The notes beneath the pieces were generated by a model that made no database searches, was not told where the DNA came from, and saw nothing but the letters and a program-made list of their open reading frames with translations. DNA of 5,351 bases from Burkholderiales bacterium. GTDB lineage: Bacteria > Pseudomonadota > Gammaproteobacteria > Burkholderiales > SG8-41. The first letter of the stretch is position 1, and the number at the start of each line of letters is the position of its first letter. The position numbers were made by a program, and so were the translations under genes. This document shows positions 1-5,351 of this stretch, one piece after another. The stretch is from assembly GCA_005800795.1 (NCBI GenBank), contig SYEN01000265.1, forward strand, positions 1 to 5,351. Direction: 5' to 3'.

Positions 1-2
1 AC

Positions 3-131
3 AACTATCGCGGCGTGTCGAAGTATTATTTCCCGATGTATTTAAAGGAAATCGAATACCGTTACAATCACCGCAACGACAACGTATTCAAGCTCTTTCT
101 TAAAATCTACTTTAGTTACGTTTCGCCCTAA
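3..131 (+). CDS. IS1595/ISXO2-type transposase, C-terminal fragment (runs off left edge)
   Basis: The frame starting at base 3 is open from the window edge and ends at TAA 129-131, giving 42 residues. It reads NYRGVSKYYFPMYLKEIEYR and continues with YNHRND and a short hydrophobic, aromatic tail. The pattern of G-V-S-K, then Y-L-K-E-x-E-x-R-Y-N-x-R, is typical of the end of the ISXO2-like DDE transposase domain (IS1595 family), where a conserved tyrosine/arginine-rich helix closes the catalytic core. The DDE residues lie upstream and are not visible, so whether the element is intact cannot be judged. Base composition is much more AT-rich than the genes that follow, which fits a mobile element of separate origin. 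The family call rests on recognition of the motif, not on a database search. Confidence 0.78.
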   Translation, partial: NYRGVSKYYFPMYLKEIEYRYNHRNDNVFKLFLKIYFSYVSP

Positions 132-526
132 TTACCAAAAATAATCTAATAAAAACAAATATTTATAACCTACACGACTAGTTCGACCACGCGCTTTTTA
201 CCTATCGCGAGTAAAGGATTACCCAGAAGTGCCAAGAAGGAATTTATAAACTGTTGACCGTACTGATTCACCGCCCCAAGAAGCGCCCGGCTACCAAACT
301 CCACGCCCGTAATTCATTGCCTCACCAACGTCGCAATTTGAAGTTGAATCCAACCTGGAGTGTGGGCAATGGGCAAGGCCCGACCCTGAAGTCACCGGCT
401 GAGGTCACGAATCAGGCTCGATGGGCCCTTTCACCGCGCCGGAATACATTGGGGTCTATAAAACGAGGTTGTTTGAATTTCCTATCCCTTCCTGTCCCCT
501 CCTATCCCCTCCCGCCAGCAGGTAGA
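132..526. other. Gene-free stretch between IS fragment and Bug gene
   Basis: About 395 bases with no supported gene. The first 50 or so bases after the transposase stop are very AT-rich and probably belong to the end of the insertion element, but its terminal inverted repeat cannot be defined without the other end. Composition rises toward the GC-rich host level after about 260. A reading frame is open from a TTG at 254 into the downstream gene, but its translation is basic and low in conserved character and precedes the signal peptide, so I do not treat it as coding. A TATAAA at 457-462 resembles a -10 box but has no convincing -35 partner 17 bases upstream. Three tandem 10-base pyrimidine repeats sit at 481-510. 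Confidence 0.6.
481..510. repeat. Three tandem 10-base pyrimidine repeats
   Basis: The units are CCTATCCCTT (481-490), CCTGTCCCCT (491-500) and CCTATCCCCT (501-510). They differ at only one or two positions and run directly into a further CCCGCC. The tract is almost purely pyrimidine on the + strand and ends 16 bases before the proposed Bug gene start. The 10-base period is close to one helical turn, so it could be a stacked protein-binding site or a slippage-prone tract. No function can be read from it. Confidence 0.7.
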
Positions 527-1552
527 ATGCCGCGTCCCTCTGGCGTATCGATGATTCTCATATTCCCTGCTCGCCGCGGCTACTGCTGCCACTTGACCGG
601 AATGGCATGGGCTTGCTGCATGGCAATCTCACCATTAACAGCCTGGGCGCAAGCGTTTCCATCACGCCCGGTGAGGGTGGTGATCCCGTTTCCCGCCGGC
701 GGCCCCACCGATTTCGCGGCGCGCGCGCTGGGCGCGGAAATGGCCGCCGAACTGGGGCAAACTCTGGTGATGGACAATCGCGGCGGCGCGGCGGGTCTGA
801 TCGCGGCGCAGATCGTCGCCAGCAGCGCGCCGGACGGTCATACGGTGTTGTTTTCCGGCGCGGGCGCGTTTGGCATCAACCCGGCGCTGTTCGCGGGGCG
901 TTTGCCGTACGACGCGCAACGCGACTTCACACCCATCGTGCTGGTCAATGCATCCCCCAATCTGTTGACGGCGGGTTCGCGTTTCGCAGGCAATAGCGTC
1001 GCGGACCTCATCCGCATCGCGCGCGAGAATCCCGGCAAGCTCAATATCGGCGTGGGCAGCCTCGGCACCACGCAACATATGGCCGTTGAGTTGCTGAAAA
1101 TGATGACGGGCATGCAAGTGACCATCGTGCCGTACAAGGGTGCGGCCCTCGCCATGCAGGATTTGATCGGCGGCAATATCGACCTGCTGTCTGACGGCAT
1201 AGCCTCGAGCCTCACGCAGGTGCGCGCGGGCCGCATTAAGGCATTGGCCGTGACCAGCGCCGCGCGCGCGGCCGCCGCGCCGGAAATACCCGCCGTGGCC
1301 GAGACCCTGCCGGGATTTTCGGCGGTGGCGTGGTTTGGTTTGTTTGGCCCGGCGGGGATGCCACGTAGCGTGGTGCAAACACTGAACCGCGCGGCCAACG
1401 CCGCACTGGACAAACCCGCGCTGCGTGAACGCTACACCAAGGCGGGCGTACAACCCACTGGCGGCACGCCCGAAGCCGCCGCCGCGCATGTCGCCGCCGA
1501 GTTAAAACGCTGGGCGGCGGTGGTGCGTGTCACCGGCGCGAAAGCGGACTAA
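527..1552 (+). CDS. Bug/TctC-type tripartite tricarboxylate transporter substrate-binding protein
   Basis: A periplasmic solute-binding protein of the Bug family (TctC-like), which normally captures small carboxylates and delivers them to a TctAB membrane pair. From ATG 527 it has 341 residues, close to the usual 320-330 for the family. A signal peptide spans roughly residues 1-42, with a basic RR, a hydrophobic stretch and an AWAQA cleavage region. The mature part opens with FPSRPVRVVIPFPAGGPTD (about 44-62), the family's first ligand-loop signature. Further family features are DNRGGAAG (83-90, usually NRPGA), VPYKGAALAMQDLIGG (201-216), LAVTSAAR (240-247), PEIPAVAE (252-259) and WFGLFGPAGMP (269-279). 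The start is uncertain: 527 has a weak AGGT 4 bases upstream, while ATG 551 gives a 333-residue product with a more normal signal length but no visible ribosome binding site. No TctA or TctB gene is present, as is common for orphan Bug genes. The substrate is unknown. Confidence 0.93.
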   Translation: MPRPSGVSMILIFPARRGYCCHLTGMAWACCMAISPLTAWAQAFPSRPVRVVIPFPAGGPTDFAARALGAEMAAELGQTLVMDNRGGAAGLIAAQIVASSAPDGHTVLFSGAGAFGINPALFAGRLPYDAQRDFTPIVLVNASPNLLTAGSRFAGNSVADLIRIARENPGKLNIGVGSLGTTQHMAVELLKMMTGMQVTIVPYKGAALAMQDLIGGNIDLLSDGIASSLTQVRAGRIKALAVTSAARAAAAPEIPAVAETLPGFSAVAWFGLFGPAGMPRSVVQTLNRAANAALDKPALRERYTKAGVQPTGGTPEAAAAHVAAELKRWAAVVRVTGAKAD

Positions 1553-1660
1553 TCCTAGAAACGGCAGTTGACCGCTTACCATGCGTTCAAGCACTTGTTG
1601 AATATACACATTCTCATTCTTGCGACCGTCACCAAAAAGGTGAGAGCGCTACGGGGCGGA

Positions 1661-1758
1661 TCGCACGGTTCTGGCCACGCATGGCGGCGTTGCAACTCCT
1701 CGGAATACATTGAGTATTCCTCGTCGTTGCGCATTGCCCTGCGCGCCCTCACTTGCGA
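1661..1758. repeat. Imperfect inverted repeat of about 98 bases, possible structured or dispersed element
   Basis: Six complementary blocks nest in order around a central five-base ATTGA loop at 1709-1713. GGAATAC 1702-1708 pairs with GTATTCC 1714-1720, and GCAAC 1692-1696 with GTTGC 1726-1730. GGC 1683-1685 pairs with GCC 1736-1738, and CGCA 1678-1681 with TGCG 1740-1743. GGC 1673-1675 pairs with GCC 1745-1747, and TCGCA 1661-1665 with TGCGA 1754-1758. Intervening bulges are nearly symmetric (5/5, 6/5, 1/1, 2/1, 7/6 bases). It ends 51 bases before the flavoenzyme start. It could be a dispersed palindromic repeat, a small non-autonomous mobile element or a 5' leader structure. There is no T-run, so it is not an ordinary terminator. 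Confidence 0.6.
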
Positions 1759-1797
1759 AATAAGCCGCACTCTCCACCCCGTCCAACTGCCGATTCT

Positions 1798-1801
1798 AGG
1801 A
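1798..1801 (+). promoter_or_regulatory. Ribosome binding site deciding the start of the flavoenzyme
   Basis: AGGA at 1798-1801 lies 8 bases before ATG 1810. It overlaps an earlier in-frame ATG at 1801, which is therefore too close to use it. This favours 1810 over 1801, over the TTG at 1753 and over ATG 1864, which has no such motif. Confidence 0.6.
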
Positions 1802-1809
1802 TGATCGCC

Positions 1810-3168
1810 ATGCCCACGGAATTTCCAGTAACGATAGCAGAGCCCGCGCGCGCAACACCGGTGATGGCACGCCCGGATGTGCTGGTCGTGGGCGCGGGGG
1901 CGGCGGGTCTGGCCGCTGCCGCCGCCGCGGCCCGCGCGGGCGCCAGTACGCTCATGATCGAACGCCAGGGCTTTCTCGGCGGCACCTTGAGTGCCGTCAC
2001 GCTGGGCGGCTTATGCGGCGCGTATCGCCATGGCAGCGAGGGCCTGCGCCCGGTGGTCGGGGGATTGTGGGATGAATTGAAGTCGCGCTTGCAGGCGCGT
2101 GACGCGCTGGGGCCGCCGCGTGTATCGGCTACCGTGCGCGGCGTGCACGGCCTGCCGTACGACCCGGAACGCTTGAAGCTCGTGGCGGATGAATGGATGA
2201 CGGCGGCGGGCGTCGACGTCATCACCGGCGTGGTGTTGGCGGATGTTCAGATGAGCGGCCCTGATGTGGCGGCGGTGCTGGTGCAGACCCGCGCGGGGCG
2301 GCGCGCGATCGTGCCACGCGTGGTGATCGATGCATCGGGCGATGCCGAGGCCGTTGCGCTGGCGGGCGGTGCTGTGTCGTACGCGGGGGAAGGCGCGGTG
2401 CAAAGCCCGTCAGCGATGTTTCGCATGGCGCCGGTGGATCGCGCCGCGTTCGGCGCGATATCCCGGCACGATCTGACACGGTTGCTGGAGAACGCCAACG
2501 CGGACGGCGCTGCCCTGCCACGCACTACGGTGGCGGTGTTTCCGTATCTGGCCGGCAGTGAAATGCATCTGAACGCCACGCGCGTGACACGGGCCGATGG
2601 CGGCGGTTTCAATCCCATGGATCCGCTGGAATGCGCAGCAGCCGAGCGCGAGGGACGCCAACAAGTGTACGCCTACGAAAAAGTTTTTCGTCAGCGGGTG
2701 CCGGGGTTTCAGCGCGCGCGTGTCACCGCCATCGGCGCGGCATTGGGCATCCGCGAAAGCCGCCGCATACACGGTGACGCGGAACTGACCGAACAAGCGG
2801 TCATGCAATGTGACAAGCCGCACGACCGTATCGCCTGCTGTGCGTGGCCGGTAGAAGACCACGTGGCGGGCCGCGAGACGGTATGGCGGCCGCTGCCTCC
2901 CGGCGATTGGTACGGCATCTCGTACGGCTGCCTGCTGCCGCGCGGTCTGCGCAACGTGATCGTGGCGGGGCGCTGTCTGTCGGCGTCACACATCGCGCAA
3001 GCCTCGGCGCGCATCAGTGCCGCCTGTCTGGCCATGGGCGAAGCAGCGGGGGTGGCGGCGGCGATGGCCTTAACCCATCAAAGTGGCGAGCAAGGCGACG
3101 TGCGTGTTAATGTGACCCAGTTGCAAGACACCTTGCGCGCTCACGGCGCGATACTCGATCCGCAGTGA
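1810..3168 (+). CDS. FAD-dependent oxidoreductase, FAD_oxidored (PF12831-like) family
   Basis: A cytoplasmic flavoenzyme of 452 residues from ATG 1810; no signal peptide is seen. The dinucleotide-binding fold is at the N-terminus: DVLVVGAGAAGLAAAAAA (23-40), with GxGxxG at 28-33 and the ribose-binding acid E51 in LMIER. GFLGGTLS (54-61) follows the usual family loop. IDASGDAE (173-180) is the second FAD contact. LGIRESRRIHG (312-322) is a hallmark of this family. The C-terminal block LLPRGLRNVIVAGRCLSASH (375-394) leads into a glycine-rich helix around MGEAAG (409-414), which closes the FAD site. The protein appears complete, including the usual C-terminal segment with LQDTLRAHGAIL. No iron-sulfur cysteine cluster or quinone motif identifies the substrate or electron partner. 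Members often lie beside Bug genes in Burkholderiales, suggesting catabolism of the imported compound. The stop overlaps the start of the next, broken Bug gene by four bases, evidence of a former operon. Confidence 0.9.
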   Translation: MPTEFPVTIAEPARATPVMARPDVLVVGAGAAGLAAAAAAARAGASTLMIERQGFLGGTLSAVTLGGLCGAYRHGSEGLRPVVGGLWDELKSRLQARDALGPPRVSATVRGVHGLPYDPERLKLVADEWMTAAGVDVITGVVLADVQMSGPDVAAVLVQTRAGRRAIVPRVVIDASGDAEAVALAGGAVSYAGEGAVQSPSAMFRMAPVDRAAFGAISRHDLTRLLENANADGAALPRTTVAVFPYLAGSEMHLNATRVTRADGGGFNPMDPLECAAAEREGRQQVYAYEKVFRQRVPGFQRARVTAIGAALGIRESRRIHGDAELTEQAVMQCDKPHDRIACCAWPVEDHVAGRETVWRPLPPGDWYGISYGCLLPRGLRNVIVAGRCLSASHIAQASARISAACLAMGEAAGVAAAMALTHQSGEQGDVRVNVTQLQDTLRAHGAILDPQ

Positions 3169-3389
3169 TCAATTACGCTTCAGTTTATTTGTTCCCTGTT
3201 TTGGTGCTGGCTGCTGGCAGCCCTGTGGCGGCACAGGAGTTTCCGGCGAAGCCGGTGCGCGCGGTGGTGCCTTTCAACCCGGGCGGGGACCTTAATGTGC
3301 TCGTACGTGTTTTGCCTCCTCCATTCATCCGCGCGGAATTGCCGTGCAACGAAAAAATCGCGTGCCTGTCGAACATGCGTGCAGATTGA
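3165..3389 (+). pseudogene. Truncated second Bug-type substrate-binding protein gene
   Basis: The frame starts at GTG 3165 inside GTGA, overlapping the flavoenzyme stop by four bases, a typical translational-coupling arrangement. The 74-residue product begins with a good signal peptide (about 1-24, ending GSPVAAQ). It continues with EFPAKPVRAVVPFNPGGDLN and VLVRVL, which aligns with the conserved opening of Bug proteins, as in the intact copy at 527-1552. Homology stops around residue 50 (base 3314). The rest, up to TGA 3387-3389, has no Bug character, and about 270 residues of the normal protein are missing. The two Bug openings differ widely at the base level, so this is not a recent tandem copy. 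A deletion or replacement seems to have removed most of the gene. It is unlikely to bind ligand; at most it makes a short exported peptide. Confidence 0.82.
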
Positions 3390-3471
3390 CCGGCCCCGCG
3401 CCATACCGCTGATTCACCACCTGGAACAAGGCAGCGTGCAGGAACTGATTGATACACTGAGACCTCACTAA
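3379..3471 (+). pseudogene. Orphan reading-frame tail, unidentified
   Basis: In a different frame from the broken Bug gene, an open stretch ends at TAA 3469-3471. Its last 30 residues include IDRPRAIPLIHHLEQGSVQE followed by LIDTLRPH. This reads like the helical C-terminus of a real protein and uses host-like codons, but I do not recognise the family. The frame stays open upstream to at least 3301, where the residues lose coding character. It may be the 3' end of a gene whose 5' part was deleted together with the rest of the Bug gene. It could also be a chance open frame, since 30 codons is short in GC-rich DNA. Confidence 0.35.
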
Positions 3472-3493
3472 AATCTCACGAATACGCAACTGA

Positions 3494-3499
3494 GAGGAG
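3494..3499 (+). promoter_or_regulatory. Strong ribosome binding site of the PhoD-like gene
   Basis: GAGGAG at 3494-3499 is followed by a 7-base spacer and ATG 3507. This is the best Shine-Dalgarno match in the window and fixes the start, which is also supported by the twin-arginine signal directly after it. Confidence 0.8.
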
Positions 3500-3506
3500 C
3501 CACACC

Positions 3507-5090
3507 ATGGATCGCAGAAAGTTTCTCACCGCCAGTGCGGCTGCTGGCTTGGCCGCGCTCCCGCAGGAGCACACCTTTGCGCAGGGTATGGGCGCTGGAA
3601 GCTGGAATACCGGGGATGTCAAACACCTGCTGCCCACCGTCAATCATCAGAACATCCTGATCAAGGCTTCGGTTTCCCGCGCGCTGCGCGATGCGCCGGC
3701 ACTGCTGGTCGATGGCAGGAGGTATCCAGGGCATCGTACCGATACCGAAGGCTATTTCTGGTCGTTTCATGCGGGTGCGCTGGCACCGGCCCGCCGTTAC
3801 ACATGTTCGCTGGCCGATGCATCGGGGGCTGCCTTATGCGAATCGTGGCCGCTAAAAACCTTCCCACGCCCGGAAGACACGCCCACATCGTTTCGCGCGC
3901 TGATTTACACCTGCGCGGGCGGACACGAAGTCGCCAAGCGTTACTTGCCTATGGCGCTGCGCATCAAGCTGCTGCAACGCGCGCTGTCGTTCCAGCCCGA
4001 TGCGCTGGTGGCTATCGGCGATCATGTGTATTGGGATCAGCGTTCGTCAAGCAGCCGCAGGGGTGACACCCCATTGCTGGCGAAGCATGCCGGCAGCTTT
4101 GACCGAACGTTGCCGGTGTTGGGCACTGCAAACGAAGCCGTGCTCAAACTCGGGGTCGGCCCGCAAATCGCCGACCTGTACCATGCGCATTGCCGCTCCG
4201 TGCCCGTGTTCTTTATGCAGGACGACCACGATCATTTTGACAATGATGAGGCGGATGACAAACTCGTCACGTTTCCGCCGGACTGGTTTAACCTTAACGC
4301 GGCGCGGGCATCACACCTGCTCTACTACCCGGAGTATTTGCCCGACCCCACACGTCCAACCGGTTTAGCCAGCAGTTCCGCCACGGATCGTTCCCCTGCA
4401 CACCTGTCGGAATGCTTCGGCACGCTGCGTTATGGCAAGCTGGTCGAAATGCTGTTCTACGATTGCCGCCGCCATCTCACGCTGACCGGGCCCAGCGCGG
4501 GCTTTGTGCCGCCCGATGTTGAGCGCTGGCTGCTGAGCCGCATGAGCGAGCCCGGCGCCGCCCACGTGCTTAACGTGCCCTCCACGCCTATCGGCTGGAC
4601 CGCGGGCAAATGGGGCGAGTGGTATGCCGACATGGAGCGCGACCGCAAGCCCACGTTAAGCGTGCCCAAGCCCTACTGGCAAAGCGGCTGGCGCGCGCAG
4701 CATGATCGCCTGGTGCAAGCGGCATCCCATATGCGCGGACGCATCCCCCTGTTTGTGAGCGGCGACCTTCACGCCATCGGCTGCGGTCGCATGCAGGCCA
4801 CCGGCGACATCGATCTATCCGCCAACCCGGTGACGTCGATCCTCAGCGGGCCGCTGGGAACCGGTCTCGGCTGGCCATCGGGCCGCCGCGGTATGGCGCC
4901 ACAGGCACCCGGCGGCATCAAGTTTGACGAAACCTTGCCGGCGATTGAGGAAAACGGTTTCATCCTTGCCGACTTCACCCCGGATCGCATCAAAGTGCGC
5001 TTCTTTAGATGGGACAATCGCAAGCAGCCCGCCACCGACATCGACACACTGATGCCGTTTTACACACTGGAGTTGAAGCGGCCAGGGTAA
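3507..5090 (+). CDS. PhoD-like metallophosphoesterase (alkaline phosphatase D family) with Tat signal
   Basis: An exported phosphoesterase of 527 residues. It begins MDRRKFLTASAAAGLAAL, a twin-arginine signal (RRKFL at 3-7) with a short hydrophobic stretch and probable cleavage near residues 24-27, so it should be exported folded with its metals. Residues about 35-120 resemble the N-terminal beta domain of PhoD proteins. The metallophosphoesterase core shows a cysteine in IYTCAGGH (C136), near where PhoD enzymes carry a metal-binding Cys. It then shows GDHVYWD (171-177, metal-ligand motif), QDDHDHFDND (238-247, the DDH block) and GDLHAIG (419-425, the GDxH motif). The usual tryptophan before DDH is replaced by glutamine. 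A C-terminal beta segment ends in FYTLELKRPG. Family members hydrolyse phosphomonoesters or phosphodiesters; the substrate here is unknown. The gene lies 117 bases after the broken Bug frame and could be the last gene of the same transcript. No terminator is evident after it. Confidence 0.9.
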   Translation: MDRRKFLTASAAAGLAALPQEHTFAQGMGAGSWNTGDVKHLLPTVNHQNILIKASVSRALRDAPALLVDGRRYPGHRTDTEGYFWSFHAGALAPARRYTCSLADASGAALCESWPLKTFPRPEDTPTSFRALIYTCAGGHEVAKRYLPMALRIKLLQRALSFQPDALVAIGDHVYWDQRSSSSRRGDTPLLAKHAGSFDRTLPVLGTANEAVLKLGVGPQIADLYHAHCRSVPVFFMQDDHDHFDNDEADDKLVTFPPDWFNLNAARASHLLYYPEYLPDPTRPTGLASSSATDRSPAHLSECFGTLRYGKLVEMLFYDCRRHLTLTGPSAGFVPPDVERWLLSRMSEPGAAHVLNVPSTPIGWTAGKWGEWYADMERDRKPTLSVPKPYWQSGWRAQHDRLVQAASHMRGRIPLFVSGDLHAIGCGRMQATGDIDLSANPVTSILSGPLGTGLGWPSGRRGMAPQAPGGIKFDETLPAIEENGFILADFTPDRIKVRFFRWDNRKQPATDIDTLMPFYTLELKRPG

Positions 5091-5226
5091 GGGGCGCAAG
5101 CCATTCAAAAGGATCAGCGAAGCGTTAACGCTGCCATAACGTAAGTAATTGTTTTAATTGACTATTTTATAAAACGTATGCAGGGCATAGGCGGTGATTT
5201 AGTTTAATTCGGCAGGAGGACTTGAT
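5091..5226. other. AT-rich convergent intergenic spacer
   Basis: The spacer lies between the + strand PhoD-like gene and a minus-strand gene end. It holds a perfect 12-base palindrome, AGCGTTAACGCT (5121-5132), and an AT-rich weak inverted repeat, GTTTTA 5151-5156 with TAAAAC 5170-5175. Neither forms a classical GC-stem-plus-T-run terminator. GC drops sharply compared with the preceding gene, marking an edge of the GC-rich block. Confidence 0.5.
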
Positions 5227-5351
5227 TTATTTGTCCGGTTCACTACACGTGCGATACACCCGTTTAGGTTTGCCAGATTTGCGGGTCAACATCAGTTTGT
5301 CGCGTCTCGAAAGCTGTTTGATCGCATATTCACGTTTGCAAGCGGCTGAAC
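5227..5351 (-). CDS. C-terminal end of an unidentified minus-strand gene (runs off right edge)
   Basis: On the minus strand a frame is open from the window edge to TAA (complement of 5227-5229), giving 40 residues. It begins SAACKREYAIKQLSRRDKLM and ends GKPKRVYRTCSEPDK. The peptide is strongly basic and rich in Lys and Arg, which suggests nucleic-acid contact, but I recognise no domain. Its composition is lower in GC than the central genes and similar to the transposase side, so it may belong to a mobile or acquired segment. It is convergent with the PhoD-like gene. The whole gene is needed to name it, and a chance open frame of this length cannot be ruled out. Confidence 0.45.
   Translation of the reverse strand, partial: SAACKREYAIKQLSRRDKLMLTRKSGKPKRVYRTCSEPDK

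Larger units (their letters stand above)
1553..1809. other. Intergenic region with inverted-repeat element
   Basis: This 257-base gap separates the Bug gene from the flavoenzyme gene. A short open frame crosses it, but its translation has no recognisable domain, and the region is better explained by structure than by coding. It contains a small perfect hairpin, TCACC-AAAAA-GGTGA at 1629-1643, without a following T-run, and then the long imperfect inverted repeat at 1661-1758. No clear sigma-70 promoter is visible, so whether the downstream gene is co-transcribed with the Bug gene is open. Confidence 0.6.

Noticed and set aside
254..526. N-terminal extension of the Bug frame back to a TTG at 254
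   Set aside because: The added 91 residues are basic, lack family similarity and would put the signal peptide inside the protein. The extension passes through the pyrimidine repeat.
662..1489. Long minus-strand open frame opposite the Bug gene
   Set aside because: It is antisense to a clearly conserved gene, is Arg/Ala/Gly/His-rich and is explained by the GC-rich third positions of the true gene.
1568..1804. Short plus-strand frame of 78 residues in the intergenic region
   Set aside because: It has no recognisable domain, overlaps the long inverted repeat and runs into the ribosome binding site of the flavoenzyme.
3449..3474. Possible promoter TTGATA / TAAAAT before the PhoD-like gene
   Set aside because: The spacer is 14 bases, too short for a normal sigma-70 promoter, and the boxes fall in the end of a possible coding tail.
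5121..5175. Terminator for the convergent genes
   Set aside because: The AGCGTTAACGCT palindrome has no loop or T-run, and the AT-only stem further on is weak with a 13-base loop.
1..5351. CRISPR array, tRNA or rRNA gene
   Set aside because: No regularly spaced direct repeats and no tRNA or rRNA core sequences were seen on either strand.

Overview
The window looks like accessory DNA from a GC-rich betaproteobacterium, most likely in or near the Burkholderiales. The main reason is a full-length substrate-binding protein of the Bug (Bordetella uptake gene) type. It lies next to an FAD-dependent oxidoreductase of the FAD_oxidored (PF12831-like) family and the start of a second Bug-type gene, and Bug families are strongly expanded in that order. 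The central block (about 527-5090) is GC-rich with dense + strand coding. Both edges are clearly more AT-rich and carry pieces of other genes. No organism can be named from the sequence alone.

Layout: (1) 3-131, the 3' end of an IS1595/ISXO2-type transposase. (2) 132-526, about 395 bases without a supported gene, beginning AT-rich and ending in three tandem 10-base pyrimidine repeats. (3) 527-1552, an exported Bug/TctC-type solute-binding protein. (4) 1553-1809, an intergenic stretch holding a striking imperfect inverted repeat of about 98 bases (1661-1758). (5) 1810-3168, the FAD-dependent oxidoreductase. (6) 3165-3389, a decayed second Bug-type gene whose GTG start overlaps the oxidoreductase stop. 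It keeps only a signal peptide and the first strand region of the mature protein, and is followed by an unidentified reading-frame tail ending at 3471. (7) 3507-5090, a Tat-exported PhoD-like metallophosphoesterase with a strong ribosome binding site. (8) 5091-5226, an AT-rich convergent spacer. (9) 5227-5351, the C-terminal end of an unidentified minus-strand gene that runs off the window.

How the genes may work together: the three intact genes point the same way and could form a small uptake-and-catabolism cassette. The periplasmic Bug protein would bind a small, probably carboxylated, solute. The cytoplasmic flavoenzyme would oxidise or reduce it. The exported PhoD-like enzyme could hydrolyse a phosphoester outside the cytoplasm. 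This is inference: no transporter membrane subunits (TctA/TctB) are present and no substrate can be read from the sequence. The truncated second Bug gene, the orphan reading-frame tail and the transposase remnant all indicate past rearrangement. I did not find a clearly new multi-gene system. The best candidate for something undescribed is the long inverted repeat at 1661-1758.
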